A DNA stretch of 64,000 nucleotides, from the NCBI RefSeq assembly GCF_001469025.1, contig NZ_LNIZ01000001.1:310001-374000 (forward strand). Direction: 5' to 3'. Under the pieces are notes generated by a model, which saw only the letters and a program-made list of their open reading frames with translations, was not told where the DNA came from and did not search any database. Positions 12,586-20,798 of this stretch are shown piece after piece. The stretch is from Trueperella bernardiae (lineage in GTDB: Bacteria > Actinomycetota > Actinomycetes > Actinomycetales > Actinomycetaceae). A program made the translations under genes and the position numbers. Position 1 is the first letter of the stretch. The number at the start of each line of letters is the position of its first letter.

Positions 12586-12591
12586 TAAGAT
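12586..12591 (+). promoter_or_regulatory. -10 element for leaderless fmt transcript
   Basis: TAAGAT ends exactly 6 bases before the GTG start of fmt, and no Shine-Dalgarno is present. The -35 position falls inside the last unit of the upstream tandem repeat. Confidence 0.5.
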
Positions 12592-12597
12592 GGACGG

Positions 12598-13509
12598 GTG
12601 CGTATTATCTTTGCTGGAACCCCCGATACCTCGGTTCCCTCCCTTGAACGGCTGAACGAGGACCATGAGGTCCTCGCCGTGCTCACCCGCGCCCCGGCGC
12701 CGGTGGGCCGCAAGCGCGTGCTGACGAAGTCGGCCGTGCATGACCGCGCCGAGGAGCTGGGTCTGTCCGTCCTCACCCCGGCCACGCTCAAGGACGCCCA
12801 GGTGCAGGCGCAGATCGCGGAGCTGGACCCACAGGCCGTGGCCGTCGTCGCCTACGGCCTGCTTGTGCCTCAGGAGCTACTGGACGTGCCCGAGCACGGC
12901 TGGCTCAACCTTCACTTCTCGCTGCTGCCGCGCTGGCGGGGCGCGGCGCCCGTGCAGTACGCGATCGCGCACGGGGACCGCGTGACGGGGACGGCCGTGT
13001 TCCAGATCGAGGCCGGGCTGGATACCGGGCCGGTGTACGACGTGCGCGAGCACGCGATTGCCGATTCGGACACCGCCGAATCGCTGCTGGCCGTGCTCGC
13101 CGAATCGGGTGCGCGGCAGCTGTCCGAGGTCTTCACCGCCCTCGACTCCGGCGTCGCGAGTGCCAGCCCGCAGGAGGGCGAGGCGACGCTCGCGCCGCGG
13201 CTCACGTCGAAGGATGCCCGGATTGACTGGTCGGCGCCCGCGGAGGCGGTCTCCGCCCGCACCCGCGGATGGTGGCCGGCGCCCGGCGCGTGGTCGGAGA
13301 TGGCCGGCACGCGCGTCAAGCTCGGCCCGGCGGCGGTGACCGACGTCGAGGGCCTGCGCCCCGGCCAGATCGGTACCGACGGGCTGGTCGGCACGGGTAC
13401 GACGGCCGTGCGGCTGTCCCGCGTGGGGCCCGCGGGCAAGGCGTGGATGGAGGCCGCAGACTGGATTCGCGGTTTGCACGGGGAGTCGAGTTTTGAGGTG
13501 GCACGATGA
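12598..13509 (+). CDS. fmt: Methionyl-tRNA formyltransferase
   Basis: It formylates initiator Met-tRNA using 10-formyl-tetrahydrofolate. The GTG start gives MRIIFAGTPDTSVPSLE, the standard N terminus. The catalytic loop WLNLHFSLLPRWRGAAPVQ supplies the Asn and His, and the Asp lies in the segment ending GLDTGPVY. The C-terminal OB-like domain includes LTSKDARIDWSAPAE. Length 303 residues is usual. It overlaps rsmB by four bases (ATGA). Confidence 0.97.
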   Translation: MRIIFAGTPDTSVPSLERLNEDHEVLAVLTRAPAPVGRKRVLTKSAVHDRAEELGLSVLTPATLKDAQVQAQIAELDPQAVAVVAYGLLVPQELLDVPEHGWLNLHFSLLPRWRGAAPVQYAIAHGDRVTGTAVFQIEAGLDTGPVYDVREHAIADSDTAESLLAVLAESGARQLSEVFTALDSGVASASPQEGEATLAPRLTSKDARIDWSAPAEAVSARTRGWWPAPGAWSEMAGTRVKLGPAAVTDVEGLRPGQIGTDGLVGTGTTAVRLSRVGPAGKAWMEAADWIRGLHGESSFEVAR

Positions 13510-14915
13510 GTGAACGTCCTGCGGGATGGCGGCCCGGCCGCCGGCAGAGCGACGCGGCCCGCACTGCCGTGTTCGAGGTCCTGATCGACGTGGAGACGAA
13601 CGGGGCGTATGCCAACATCGCCCTGCCCAAAGCGATTCGGGCCGCGCGGCTGAACAAGCAGGACGCGGCCTTTGCCACCAACCTGTGCTACGGCACGCTA
13701 CGTCTGCAGGGGCGGTGGGACGCGATTCTCGCCCACTGCATGGACCGCGAGCCCGAACCCGCCGTCAAGGTGTTGGCGCGCATGGGTGTCCACCAGCTCT
13801 TCGCCCTGCGCACCCCGCCCCACGCCGCGATTAACGAAACGGTCATGCTGGCCCGCCACCACGTGGGCACGGGCGCATCGGGCTTCGTCAACGCCGTGCT
13901 GCGCCGGGCGGGCGAACGCACGCTCAAAGAGTGGCAGGACCAGCTCAAGGCCGACCACGGCAAGGTCTCCTCGGTGGGCTTCCTCGCCGACTGGTTCTCT
14001 CACCCGCGATGGATCGTGCGCGCGCTGTCCGATGCGCTTGCGGCTCACGGCCGCCCAAAGCGCGACCTCATCTCGGTGCTCAAGGCTGACAACGAGCCGG
14101 CGGGAGTGGCCCTCGTGGCCCGCGACATCTCCATCAACGCCCTGCGCTCGGACATCGGGCGTGGCCACATGAGCTCCCAGCCAGGCCACCTCGTGGACTC
14201 GGCGCTCATCCTCGAAGGCGGCGACCCCGGGCGGGTCTTTGCCGTGCGTGACGGGATCGCCGGCGTGCAGGATGAGGGCTCGCAGCTCGTGACCCGCACG
14301 TTCGCCGCGGCCCCGGTCGACGGCGAGGACGCCGCGTGGCTCGACATGTGCGCCGGACCGGGCGGGAAGACGGCCACGCTCGTGGCGCTAAACCCGTCCG
14401 TTACCGTCTTCGCCAACGAGCTCCACGAGCACCGGCTCGACCTCGTCGCCGAGAACGTAGCCCCCTGGGCCAACCGGGTTCAGCTCCGGCTGGGGGATGG
14501 CACCGACATCGGCACCGAGCAGCCTGGCCAGTTTGATCGGGTCCTCATCGACGCCCCCTGCACGGGCATCGGCGCTCTCAGGCGTCGTCCGGAGGCCCGC
14601 TGGGCGAAGGAGGCGGGCGACGCGCTTGACCTCGTGCGCCTGCAGCTGTCCCTCCTCGAGTCTGGTTGGGAGGCCGTGCGACCGGGCGGCGTCGTCGGCT
14701 ACTCCACGTGCTCGCCGTACCTGCCCGAGACCACCGGGGTGGTCGAAACCTTCCTGGCCGGCCGCGACGACGTCGAGGTGCTCGACACCCGCGAGCTCGC
14801 CTCTGCTCAGGCGAAGTTCCCGATCGTGGGGGAGGGCCCCTACCTTCAGCTGTGGCCTGACCTGCACGCCTCAGACGCCATGTTTCTTGCACTCTTGCGC
14901 AAGCGGGCACACTAG
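13506..14915 (+). CDS. rsmB: 16S rRNA (cytosine-967-C5)-methyltransferase
   Basis: The first 140 residues or so form a NusB-like RNA-binding domain (DAARTAVFEVLIDVETNGAY). The rest is a SAM-dependent methyltransferase with WLDMCAGPGGKTATL (SAM loop), DAPCTGIGALRRRPE (motif IV cysteine) and GYSTCSPYLPET (motif VI cysteine), the two-cysteine signature of m5C RNA methylases. At 469 residues it is full length. It is coupled to fmt by an ATGA overlap. Confidence 0.96.
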   Translation: MSERPAGWRPGRRQSDAARTAVFEVLIDVETNGAYANIALPKAIRAARLNKQDAAFATNLCYGTLRLQGRWDAILAHCMDREPEPAVKVLARMGVHQLFALRTPPHAAINETVMLARHHVGTGASGFVNAVLRRAGERTLKEWQDQLKADHGKVSSVGFLADWFSHPRWIVRALSDALAAHGRPKRDLISVLKADNEPAGVALVARDISINALRSDIGRGHMSSQPGHLVDSALILEGGDPGRVFAVRDGIAGVQDEGSQLVTRTFAAAPVDGEDAAWLDMCAGPGGKTATLVALNPSVTVFANELHEHRLDLVAENVAPWANRVQLRLGDGTDIGTEQPGQFDRVLIDAPCTGIGALRRRPEARWAKEAGDALDLVRLQLSLLESGWEAVRPGGVVGYSTCSPYLPETTGVVETFLAGRDDVEVLDTRELASAQAKFPIVGEGPYLQLWPDLHASDAMFLALLRKRAH

Positions 14916-14923
14916 GCGCCGGC

Positions 14924-14929
14924 TAGAAT
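14924..14929 (+). promoter_or_regulatory. -10 element for leaderless rpe transcript
   Basis: TAGAAT is followed by six bases (TGGCCT) and then the rpe ATG, with no Shine-Dalgarno. This is the spacing expected when transcription starts at the A of the start codon. Confidence 0.5.
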
Positions 14930-14935
14930 TGGCCT

Positions 14936-15598
14936 ATGAGAATCTCCCCTTCCATCCTCAATTGCGATTTTTCTGACCTGCGCGGCGAGCTGGCCAAGAT
15001 CAGCAACGCCGACTGGGCGCACGTGGACATCATGGACAACCACTTCGTGCCGAACTTGACGATGGGCGTGCCAATCGTGGAGTCGATCGTGGGGGTGACG
15101 CCGATTCCGGTGGACACCCACCTCATGATCGAAGATCCGGACCGCTGGGCGCCCGCGTTTGCGGAGGCCGGGGCGAAGTCGGTGACCTTCCACGCGGAGG
15201 CGGCGGCCGCCCCGCTGCGCCTGGCACGTGAGTTGCGGGCGATGGGCGCGCGCGCGGGCCTAGGCCTTAAGCCCGCCACGCCGATCGAGCCCTACCTTGA
15301 CATCCTCGATGAGTTCGACATGATCCTCATCATGACTGTCGAACCCGGATTTGGTGGCCAGTCTTTCATCGAGTCGATGATGCCGAAGGTGGCCCGCACC
15401 CGCGAGGCGGTCAACAAGTCGGGCCTAGACGTGTGGATTCAGGTGGACGGCGGTATCTCGCGCAAGACGATCGAGATCGCGGCCGAGGCCGGTGCGGACA
15501 CCTTCGTGGCAGGTTCGGCAGTCTACAAGTCGGAGGACGCCTACGCCGAGGTCGAGGCCCTGCGCGAGTTGGCGATGCGTCACACACATTCGCATTAA
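14936..15598 (+). CDS. rpe: Ribulose-phosphate 3-epimerase
   Basis: It interconverts ribulose 5-phosphate and xylulose 5-phosphate in the pentose phosphate pathway. The 220-residue TIM barrel shows [13 protein letters not shown], the metal-ligand strands [16 protein letters not shown] and [13 protein letters not shown], the [13 protein letters not shown] loop, and VDGGISRKT. It is followed by an FMN-riboswitch-controlled unit, in the place where actinobacteria usually carry riboflavin genes. Confidence 0.98.
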   Translation: MRISPSILNCDFSDLRGELAKISNADWAHVDIMDNHFVPNLTMGVPIVESIVGVTPIPVDTHLMIEDPDRWAPAFAEAGAKSVTFHAEAAAAPLRLARELRAMGARAGLGLKPATPIEPYLDILDEFDMILIMTVEPGFGGQSFIESMMPKVARTREAVNKSGLDVWIQVDGGISRKTIEIAAEAGADTFVAGSAVYKSEDAYAEVEALRELAMRHTHSH

Positions 15599-15604
15599 AG
15601 CGCC

Positions 15605-15610
15605 TATACT
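15605..15610 (+). promoter_or_regulatory. -10 element upstream of the FMN riboswitch
   Basis: TATACT lies 7 bases after the rpe stop and 15 bases before the aptamer begins. No good -35 hexamer is seen at the usual spacing. Confidence 0.4.
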
Positions 15611-15624
15611 GGGCACATGCACAT

Positions 15625-15740
15625 GCTCCGGGGTCAGTGAAAATCTGAACCGGCGGTGAAAGTCCGCGACCCGGCCAGTTTGGGCCGGTTGATGGGGTGG
15701 AATTCCCCAACCGACGGTAATAGTCCGGATGGGAGGAGCA
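15625..15740 (+). ncRNA. FMN riboswitch (RFN element)
   Basis: The conserved aptamer blocks occur in order: GGGGTCAGTGAAAATCTGAAC, then CCGGCGGTGAAAGTCCGCGAC, a variable stem (CCGG...CCGG), GGTTGATGGGGTGGAATTCC, and CCGACGGTAATAGTCCGGAT, ending GGGAGGAGCA. This matches the family that binds flavin mononucleotide and shuts down riboflavin synthesis or uptake genes. It lies in the leader of the ribXY pair, so that pair should be switched off when FMN is plentiful. Confidence 0.95.
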
Positions 15741-15743
15741 ATG

Positions 15744-15810
15744 AGGCGGCGCATGCCGCCTGCACGCGTACGCGCGTGCGTCCTTCCCGGCGCGTGCATG
15801 GGAAGGGACG
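15744..15810 (+). promoter_or_regulatory. Expression platform of the FMN riboswitch with sequestered Shine-Dalgarno
   Basis: After the aptamer come GGCGGC/GCCGCC (15745-15760), then GCACGCG (15762-15768), which can pair either with CGCGTGC at 15773-15779 or with CGCGTGC at 15791-15797. CGTCCTTCCC (15779-15788) can pair with GGGAAGGGACG (15800-15810), which contains the ribosome binding site of the next gene. There is no T tract, so control is probably at translation initiation. The structures are read by eye, not computed. Confidence 0.6.
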
Positions 15811-15811
15811 A

Positions 15812-16582
15812 ATGAAGCGGATGACATGGGCGGCGCCGATCACGGTCGGCGTCGTCGCGTTGCTTGTCTGGATCGCCGTGACCGAAACGGGCGTGGTCGG
15901 GCAGTGGATCCTGCCGAGCCCGCGTAAGGTCGGGGCGCGACTCGTCAGTGGGCTCGAGCAGGGCTACCTGGTGGATGCCACGGTCCAGACTCTGTATGAG
16001 GCACTGCTTGGGTGCTTTTTCGCGGCGCTGATCGGCATCCCGCTTGGCTTTGCTATCGCCCACTGGCGGACGTTGGCGGCCTCGGTTCAACCCTATTTGG
16101 CGGCCTCTCAGGCGATTCCTGCGGTGGCCATCGCTCCCATGCTCGTGATCTGGGTGGGTTACGGAACGGCTCCCATTGTTGTGCTGTGTACGATCATGGT
16201 CGTCTTCCCCATCGTCATTAACACCACGGTGGGGGTGCGAAGTATCGATCCGGACATCATCGGGGCCGCGCGCCTCGATGGGGCCGGATCGTTTCGCTTG
16301 GTGGGGATGATCCAGCTTCCCCTGGCGGCGCCGAATATCCTGGCTGGTCTGCGCAACGGCTTCACCCTGTCGATCACGGGTGCGGTTGTTGGGGAGATGG
16401 TCATCGGCGGGCGCGACGGGCTGGGCATCGTCCTTGTCGGGGCGCAGGCGCTCAACGATATCTCGGGGATGTTCGCCGCGATTGTCATCTTGGCCGCGTG
16501 CGCGATCGTGATCTACGTTCTTTTACTCATCGCAGAGTCCAGGGCCAACTGGGCCGTGGAAGGAAGACAAGGTAGAAAATGA
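15812..16582 (+). CDS. ribX: ABC transporter permease, predicted riboflavin importer (RibX-type)
   Basis: A 256-residue inner-membrane protein with about six hydrophobic helices. It carries the permease EAA loop (AARLDGAGSFRLVGMIQLP), which docks the ATPase. It belongs to the SsuC/ThiX-like family. Riboflavin specificity comes from context: it lies directly behind an FMN riboswitch and is coupled by ATGA to a THI5/NMT1-like binding protein, the arrangement described as RibXY. The start is ATG 15812, behind GGAAGGG; longer in-frame starts fall inside the riboswitch. No ATPase gene is adjacent, so a shared one encoded elsewhere must be assumed. A thiamine-precursor or other flavin role cannot be excluded. 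Confidence 0.85.
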   Translation: MKRMTWAAPITVGVVALLVWIAVTETGVVGQWILPSPRKVGARLVSGLEQGYLVDATVQTLYEALLGCFFAALIGIPLGFAIAHWRTLAASVQPYLAASQAIPAVAIAPMLVIWVGYGTAPIVVLCTIMVVFPIVINTTVGVRSIDPDIIGAARLDGAGSFRLVGMIQLPLAAPNILAGLRNGFTLSITGAVVGEMVIGGRDGLGIVLVGAQALNDISGMFAAIVILAACAIVIYVLLLIAESRANWAVEGRQGRK

Positions 16583-17592
16583 AGAAGGTACTTGCGCTGT
16601 TTGCACTCCTGGCGCTGACGGCGTGCTCGGGCCAGCCGGTCAACGGCCCCACAGCCGCCACGGCGGACAGCCAGGCCACGCAGGAGCAGGCCGATCCGGC
16701 CGCGCTGACGATCGGGCTGACCTACATCCCCGACGTCCAGTTCGCCCCCGTCTACGTGGCGCTCGAGAAGGGCTATTTCGCCGACGAGGGCCTGGATGTC
16801 ACCATCCGCCATCACGGCGCGCAGGAGTCCCTGCTTGGCGCGTTGCAGTCGGGCGAGGAGGACGTGGTTTTCGCCGGAGGCGACGAGATGATGCAGGCGC
16901 GAAGCACCGGGGTCGACGTCGTGAACTGGGCGACCATGTACCAGCGCTACCCGGTGGTCCTCATCGCAAAGACCGATTCGGGGATCACATCGCCCGCGGA
17001 CCTCGCGGGCAAGTCGGTGGGCCTGCCCGGCCCCTACGGGGAAAACTACTTCGGGCTACTTGCCATGCAGAAGGCGTACGGTCTAGACGACATGCAGGTG
17101 GACTATATCGGCTACACGCAGGCGGCGGCACTGAGCTCGGGCCAGGTGGATGCCATCATCGGTTTTACGAATAACGACGCCGTCTCCATGCGTCACGCCG
17201 GCATCGACGTGGTCGAGATGCCGCTGGTGGAGGGTGACCTGCCGCTGGTTGGGGTGGGACTCGGGTCGATCAACGTAGAGCCGGAGACGATGGCGAAGGT
17301 GCTGGCCGCGATGGAGCGAGCCACTGCGGACGCGGCGGCCGACATCGAGGGCACGCTCGACATCGTCACGGGCTACGTGCCAACGCTGGCGGAGCCGGAC
17401 CAGCGTGAGCTGGCCGGCAAGGTGCTGGAGGCGACCCTCAAGCTCTACACCGGCGGGGAGTCATTCGGCGCGCAGGACGAGCAGGCGTGGGAGGCGATGT
17501 CGGCATTCCTCGAGGACAACGGCCTGCTCGAGCAGCCCGTGCCTGCTACCGAGGCCTACACGCTCGACGTTCTTAAGGCACGGACGAACTGA
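16579..17592 (+). CDS. ribY: Substrate-binding lipoprotein, predicted riboflavin importer (RibY-type, NMT1/THI5-like)
   Basis: The N terminus MKKVLALFALLALTACSG is a lipoprotein signal with lipobox LTAC, so the mature protein is tethered by Cys16 outside the membrane. The NMT1/THI5-like fold follows: LTIGLTYIPDVQFAPVYVAL, then GYFADEGLDVTI, VVFAGGDEMMQAR and LAGKSVGLPGPYGENYFG. It captures ligand for the RibX permease. The FMN riboswitch controls both genes, which makes riboflavin the most likely ligand. The ATGA overlap with ribX shows coupling. Length 337 residues is normal for the family. Confidence 0.87.
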   Translation: MKKVLALFALLALTACSGQPVNGPTAATADSQATQEQADPAALTIGLTYIPDVQFAPVYVALEKGYFADEGLDVTIRHHGAQESLLGALQSGEEDVVFAGGDEMMQARSTGVDVVNWATMYQRYPVVLIAKTDSGITSPADLAGKSVGLPGPYGENYFGLLAMQKAYGLDDMQVDYIGYTQAAALSSGQVDAIIGFTNNDAVSMRHAGIDVVEMPLVEGDLPLVGVGLGSINVEPETMAKVLAAMERATADAAADIEGTLDIVTGYVPTLAEPDQRELAGKVLEATLKLYTGGESFGAQDEQAWEAMSAFLEDNGLLEQPVPATEAYTLDVLKARTN

Positions 17593-17613
17593 GCTGACTG
17601 GCCTGGGCGCGGC

Positions 17614-17619
17614 TACAAT
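17614..17619 (+). promoter_or_regulatory. -10 element for leaderless hisE transcript
   Basis: TACAAT ends 6 bases before the GTG of hisE. The intervening GGAGGC touches the start codon and is too close to act as a Shine-Dalgarno. Confidence 0.45.
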
Positions 17620-17625
17620 GGAGGC

Positions 17626-17889
17626 GTGAAAACGTTTGAAGAGCTCTTTGAGGAACTGTCAACGAAGGCCATCGAGCGCCCTGAGGGCTCGGGGTCGGTG
17701 AAGGAACTGGACGCCGGGATTCATTTCATCGGCAAGAAGATCATCGAGGAGGCCGGCGAGGTCTGGATCGCGGCCGAGTACCAGTCGGATGAAGAGCTGG
17801 CCGAGGAGGCCTCCCAGCTGCTCTACCATCTCCAGCTCATGCTCATTGCCCGTGGCCTGACCTTGGCCGACGTCTACCGTTACCTCTAG
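17626..17889 (+). CDS. hisE: Phosphoribosyl-ATP pyrophosphatase
   Basis: Second step of histidine synthesis, cleaving pyrophosphate from PR-ATP. The 87-residue all-alpha MazG-like protein contains [14 protein letters not shown] and the metal-binding helices [17 protein letters not shown] and [18 protein letters not shown]. The start is GTG 17626. It is followed 7 bases later by hisG, the standard actinobacterial pair located away from the main his operon. Confidence 0.97.
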   Translation: MKTFEELFEELSTKAIERPEGSGSVKELDAGIHFIGKKIIEEAGEVWIAAEYQSDEELAEEASQLLYHLQLMLIARGLTLADVYRYL

Positions 17890-17896
17890 GAGAGTC

Positions 17897-18742
17897 ATGC
17901 TTCGCATTGCCGTGCCCAACAAGGGTTCCCTGTCCGAGCCGGCCTCGCGCATGCTTGCCGAGGCCGGCTACCGTCAGCGCCGCGAGTCGCGAGAGCTCGT
18001 GCTCGTGGATGAGGACAACGACGTCGAGTTCTTCTACATCCGCCCACGCGACGTGGCGGTGTACGTAGGAGCCGGCACCGTCGACGTCGGCATCACGGGC
18101 CGCGACCTGCTGGTCGATTCGCAGGCGAACGCGATCGAGCACCGCGGGCTGGGTTTCGCGCGCGCCACGTTCCGCTTCGCCGCTCCCGGCGGGGAGCACG
18201 TAACGATCGCGGATCTGGCCGGCAAGCGAATCGCCACGTCCTACGATTCGCTGGTGAGCAGTTACCTGGCCGATCGCGGCATCGAGGCCTCCGTGGTCCA
18301 CTTGGACGGCGCGGTGGAGAGCTCGGTACGGCTCGGTATTGCGGACGCGATCGCGGACGTGGTCGAGACCGGCTCCACCCTGCGCGCGGCCGGTATGAGC
18401 GTGTTCGGCGATCCGCTGTTGCGCTCGGAGGCGATCCTTATCCGAAACGCCGACCAGGAGGTCGGTCACGACTTGGAGATTCTCGACGGGCGGCTCGAGG
18501 GCGTCATCATGGCGCGCAACTACGTCCTCATGGACTACGACATTCAGCGCGACCGCCTCGAGCGCGCCGTCATGCTCACGCCCGGCTACCAGTCGCCGAC
18601 GGTCTCGCCGCTTCACGACGAGGACTGGGTGGCCGTGCGCGCGATGGTGGAGCGCAAGAAGATGAACGCGGTCATGGACGATCTTCACGACGTCGGGGCG
18701 CGCGGTATCCTCGTCACCCCGATTTTGACCTCGCGCATTTAG
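17897..18742 (+). CDS. hisG: ATP phosphoribosyltransferase (long form)
   Basis: First committed step of histidine synthesis: ATP plus PRPP gives PR-ATP. The 281-residue protein is the long, self-sufficient form. The catalytic part shows [28 protein letters not shown] and a PRPP loop around [13 protein letters not shown]. The C-terminal ACT-like regulatory domain ([19 protein letters not shown]) mediates histidine feedback. ATG 17897 lies behind AGGAGAG. It is convergent with the DUF3866 gene, 17 bases away. Confidence 0.97.
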   Translation: MLRIAVPNKGSLSEPASRMLAEAGYRQRRESRELVLVDEDNDVEFFYIRPRDVAVYVGAGTVDVGITGRDLLVDSQANAIEHRGLGFARATFRFAAPGGEHVTIADLAGKRIATSYDSLVSSYLADRGIEASVVHLDGAVESSVRLGIADAIADVVETGSTLRAAGMSVFGDPLLRSEAILIRNADQEVGHDLEILDGRLEGVIMARNYVLMDYDIQRDRLERAVMLTPGYQSPTVSPLHDEDWVAVRAMVERKKMNAVMDDLHDVGARGILVTPILTSRI

Positions 18743-18759
18743 CGCCAGGTGCCTCGTTC

Positions 18760-19857
18760 TCACTCCCCGGTAGCTGCGCTGCCGGGGAGTAGTCGTGTAG
18801 CGTATTCGCCCGCGGCTGCTGCTGCGAGGAAGGACAGTCGGTCTTCTTCGTACGTGCGGCCCATGGTCCGCAGGGGAGCGGGCGGGGTGCGAAGCGCGGC
18901 ATCGAGGTGCTCGGCGGGGTAGGGCACGAGCTCGAGGTGATCGCGCTTGAGAGCCGCTACCTGGGACGCAAGTCGGGCGGCGACGTCGTCGGGAAGAGTG
19001 ACCGTGGGGACGACGACGGCGCAGGGCACGTGCACCACGTTGGTGAGCACGGTCAGCGAGTGGTGGGAGATGCCGATGTGACGCTCGCGCGGGTCGGCCT
19101 GGGAGGCGCGCAGGGCGGCGACCGGGCGGCCGCCGAGCACGTGGGCGGCGTTGAGCGCCTCGCCGATCGAGGTGCCGGAGAAACCCCAGCGGGTGTCGGT
19201 GCCGAGGTTGCCCGGGCCCTGGGTCACAACGGCGACGTCGGCCTGCCAGACGAGGCGGGCGGCGAGGAGGGCGGTGTGGATGTTGACGGCTTCGAGCTCG
19301 CCGCCGTAGGCCTGGCCGGCCGAGATCGTGCCAAGGATGTGGCCGGCCTCGCGCAGGGCATGGGCGGTCTGGGAGAACCAGGCGGGCAGGGCGCCGCCGT
19401 CGGTCATGACGTAGGCAATTCGCGCGTCGGGCCGGCCCGCGTGGATGCCGGCAATGATGGCAGGAAGGGCGGAGTGGAGGTCTGCGGCGATGACGGGCAT
19501 GCCGTCGATTGAGTCGGCCTCGCGAAGTAACGCGTGGTAGGGCGATTCTTGCTCGTCCACGCCCAGCACCATGTACTGCATCGGCGTGTAGCGCGCCTTG
19601 ACCACGTGGCCGGGCCCCGAGGGTGCCACGGGTAGGCGGCCGGGGACGGCGATAATCATGACGAAGCCGCCGGTGCCAAGCCCGCGGTCGTGGGCGGCGG
19701 TGGCCACGAGCACCTCGTCTCCCACCTGCGGATCGCCGACCTGCGGGAGGTAGGCCAAGGCCCGCACAAGCCTGCCGCCGGGTAGCCGTGCGTCAAACTC
19801 GGCGGCCTCACCCCACCTCTTGCGCTCTGCCACAATCGTTGCGTGCTGCCAGTTCAT
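18760..19857 (-). CDS. DUF3866 family protein
   Basis: A 365-residue actinobacterial protein of unknown function. The start ATG 19857 gives MNWQHATIVAERKRWGEAAEF; longer in-frame versions run into the divergent pafB gene and were rejected. Recognisable stretches include LVATAAHDRGLGTGGFVMI, MPVIAADLHSALPAIIAGI and VVTQGPGNLGTDTRWGFSG. It has no signal peptide or membrane helix. Genes of this family sit beside the pafBC-like WYL regulators in other actinobacteria. A hairpin (ACTCCCCGG/CCGGGGAGT, 18762-18790) overlaps its 3' end but lacks a T tract. Confidence 0.88.
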   Translation of the reverse strand: MNWQHATIVAERKRWGEAAEFDARLPGGRLVRALAYLPQVGDPQVGDEVLVATAAHDRGLGTGGFVMIIAVPGRLPVAPSGPGHVVKARYTPMQYMVLGVDEQESPYHALLREADSIDGMPVIAADLHSALPAIIAGIHAGRPDARIAYVMTDGGALPAWFSQTAHALREAGHILGTISAGQAYGGELEAVNIHTALLAARLVWQADVAVVTQGPGNLGTDTRWGFSGTSIGEALNAAHVLGGRPVAALRASQADPRERHIGISHHSLTVLTNVVHVPCAVVVPTVTLPDDVAARLASQVAALKRDHLELVPYPAEHLDAALRTPPAPLRTMGRTYEEDRLSFLAAAAAGEYATRLLPGSAATGE

Positions 19858-19864
19858 GCCTGCC

Positions 19865-19882
19865 ACTTTAGTCGAGTAACCT
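19865..19882. promoter_or_regulatory. Back-to-back leaderless promoters for DUF3866 and pafB
   Basis: Only 32 bases separate the two divergent starts. On the minus strand TAAAGT (bases 19870-19865) lies 7 bases before ATG 19857. On the plus strand TAACCT (19877-19882) lies 7 bases before ATG 19890. Each promoter's -35 zone would fall within the opposite gene's 5' end, so the two probably compete for polymerase. Confidence 0.45.
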
Positions 19883-19889
19883 AGTGGGT

Positions 19890-20798
19890 ATGAAGAATGA
19901 GCGGACTGCGACCGAACGGCGATTCTCGCTGCTGGTCGCCCTTCGCCGGAGACAGCCGACGGCGCGCCAACTCCTCTCCAGCCCCGCCTACCGCGATCTC
20001 GATGCGGCCCACGCCCAGCGCTACCTGGAGCGCGACTTGCAAGACCTGCGCGCATCCGGGTACCGGATCGACGTCGACGCCGATAACCGCTACATTTTGG
20101 TGGATCAGAACATCCTTGTGGACGGCACGGACGTGGAGATGAGCCTGCTGCGCTCGTTGCTCGGTTCGCGGGATGCCTCAGTGATGCTGGCCTCGGCGAA
20201 GTCGGCCGTGACCAAGCTGCTGTCCTGGGGAGATACGGACACGGAGGACTTCTGGCTCGCTGCTCGCCTTCCGCATGGCGACTGCGCGTTGACGATCGCG
20301 CCGGCGATTCAGCGCCAGTGCCGCATCGCCTTCGAGTACCGTCCCACTTCGAGCCAGGTACCCACCCGCCGCGTGGTGGAGCCAATGCGCCTCGAGATCC
20401 ACCTCGATGCCTTTTACCTGCGCGGCTACCAGGTCTCCAGCGAGTCGGGTAGCGGCAGCGGGATGCGCCTGTTTAAGCTCGACAGGATCGCCGGCAAGGT
20501 TGAGGTGCTGGATGAGCCGATTACCCACGACGCCGTCGACGCTTTCCTCACCACGTTTACGCCTGTCGACGCCGTCGTCCACACCATGCGCGAGCTGCCG
20601 CTTGCGTCCCAGGCGGTTCAGGTACGCGAGCTAGACGGCGGTTACGAGCTCACGCTCGAGGGCGTTGATCGCGCCCAGCTGTATGAGGAGCTCTTCTTCT
20701 ACGGGCTCGACGCGCGGCTGGTCGGCCCGCCTGATCTCACGGCTGACTTCGAAGGCCGCGTGGCCCACCTGGCACGGCTCGGAGGTGGTGATGACTGA
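19890..20798 (+). CDS. pafB: WYL-domain transcriptional regulator, PafB-like
   Basis: The 302-residue protein has an N-terminal winged-helix part (ERRFSLLVALRRRQPTARQLL) and a WYL-type ligand-binding domain (IAPAIQRQCRIAFEYR ... FYLRGYQVSSE). With the next gene it forms the tandem pair that corresponds to PafB and PafC, the heterodimer that activates LexA-independent DNA-damage genes in mycobacteria. Gene order (WYL-WYL-lipid kinase-HelY) supports this. ATG 19890 is preferred over GTG 19884 from the -10 spacing. It overlaps pafC by 8 bases. No proteasome accessory gene is in the window. Confidence 0.85.
   Translation: MKNERTATERRFSLLVALRRRQPTARQLLSSPAYRDLDAAHAQRYLERDLQDLRASGYRIDVDADNRYILVDQNILVDGTDVEMSLLRSLLGSRDASVMLASAKSAVTKLLSWGDTDTEDFWLAARLPHGDCALTIAPAIQRQCRIAFEYRPTSSQVPTRRVVEPMRLEIHLDAFYLRGYQVSSESGSGSGMRLFKLDRIAGKVEVLDEPITHDAVDAFLTTFTPVDAVVHTMRELPLASQAVQVRELDGGYELTLEGVDRAQLYEELFFYGLDARLVGPPDLTADFEGRVAHLARLGGGDD

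Noticed and set aside
18762-18790. Intrinsic terminator between hisG and DUF3866
   Set aside because: The stem is good, but it lies inside the DUF3866 coding end and has no T tract on either strand; mentioned only in that gene's entry.
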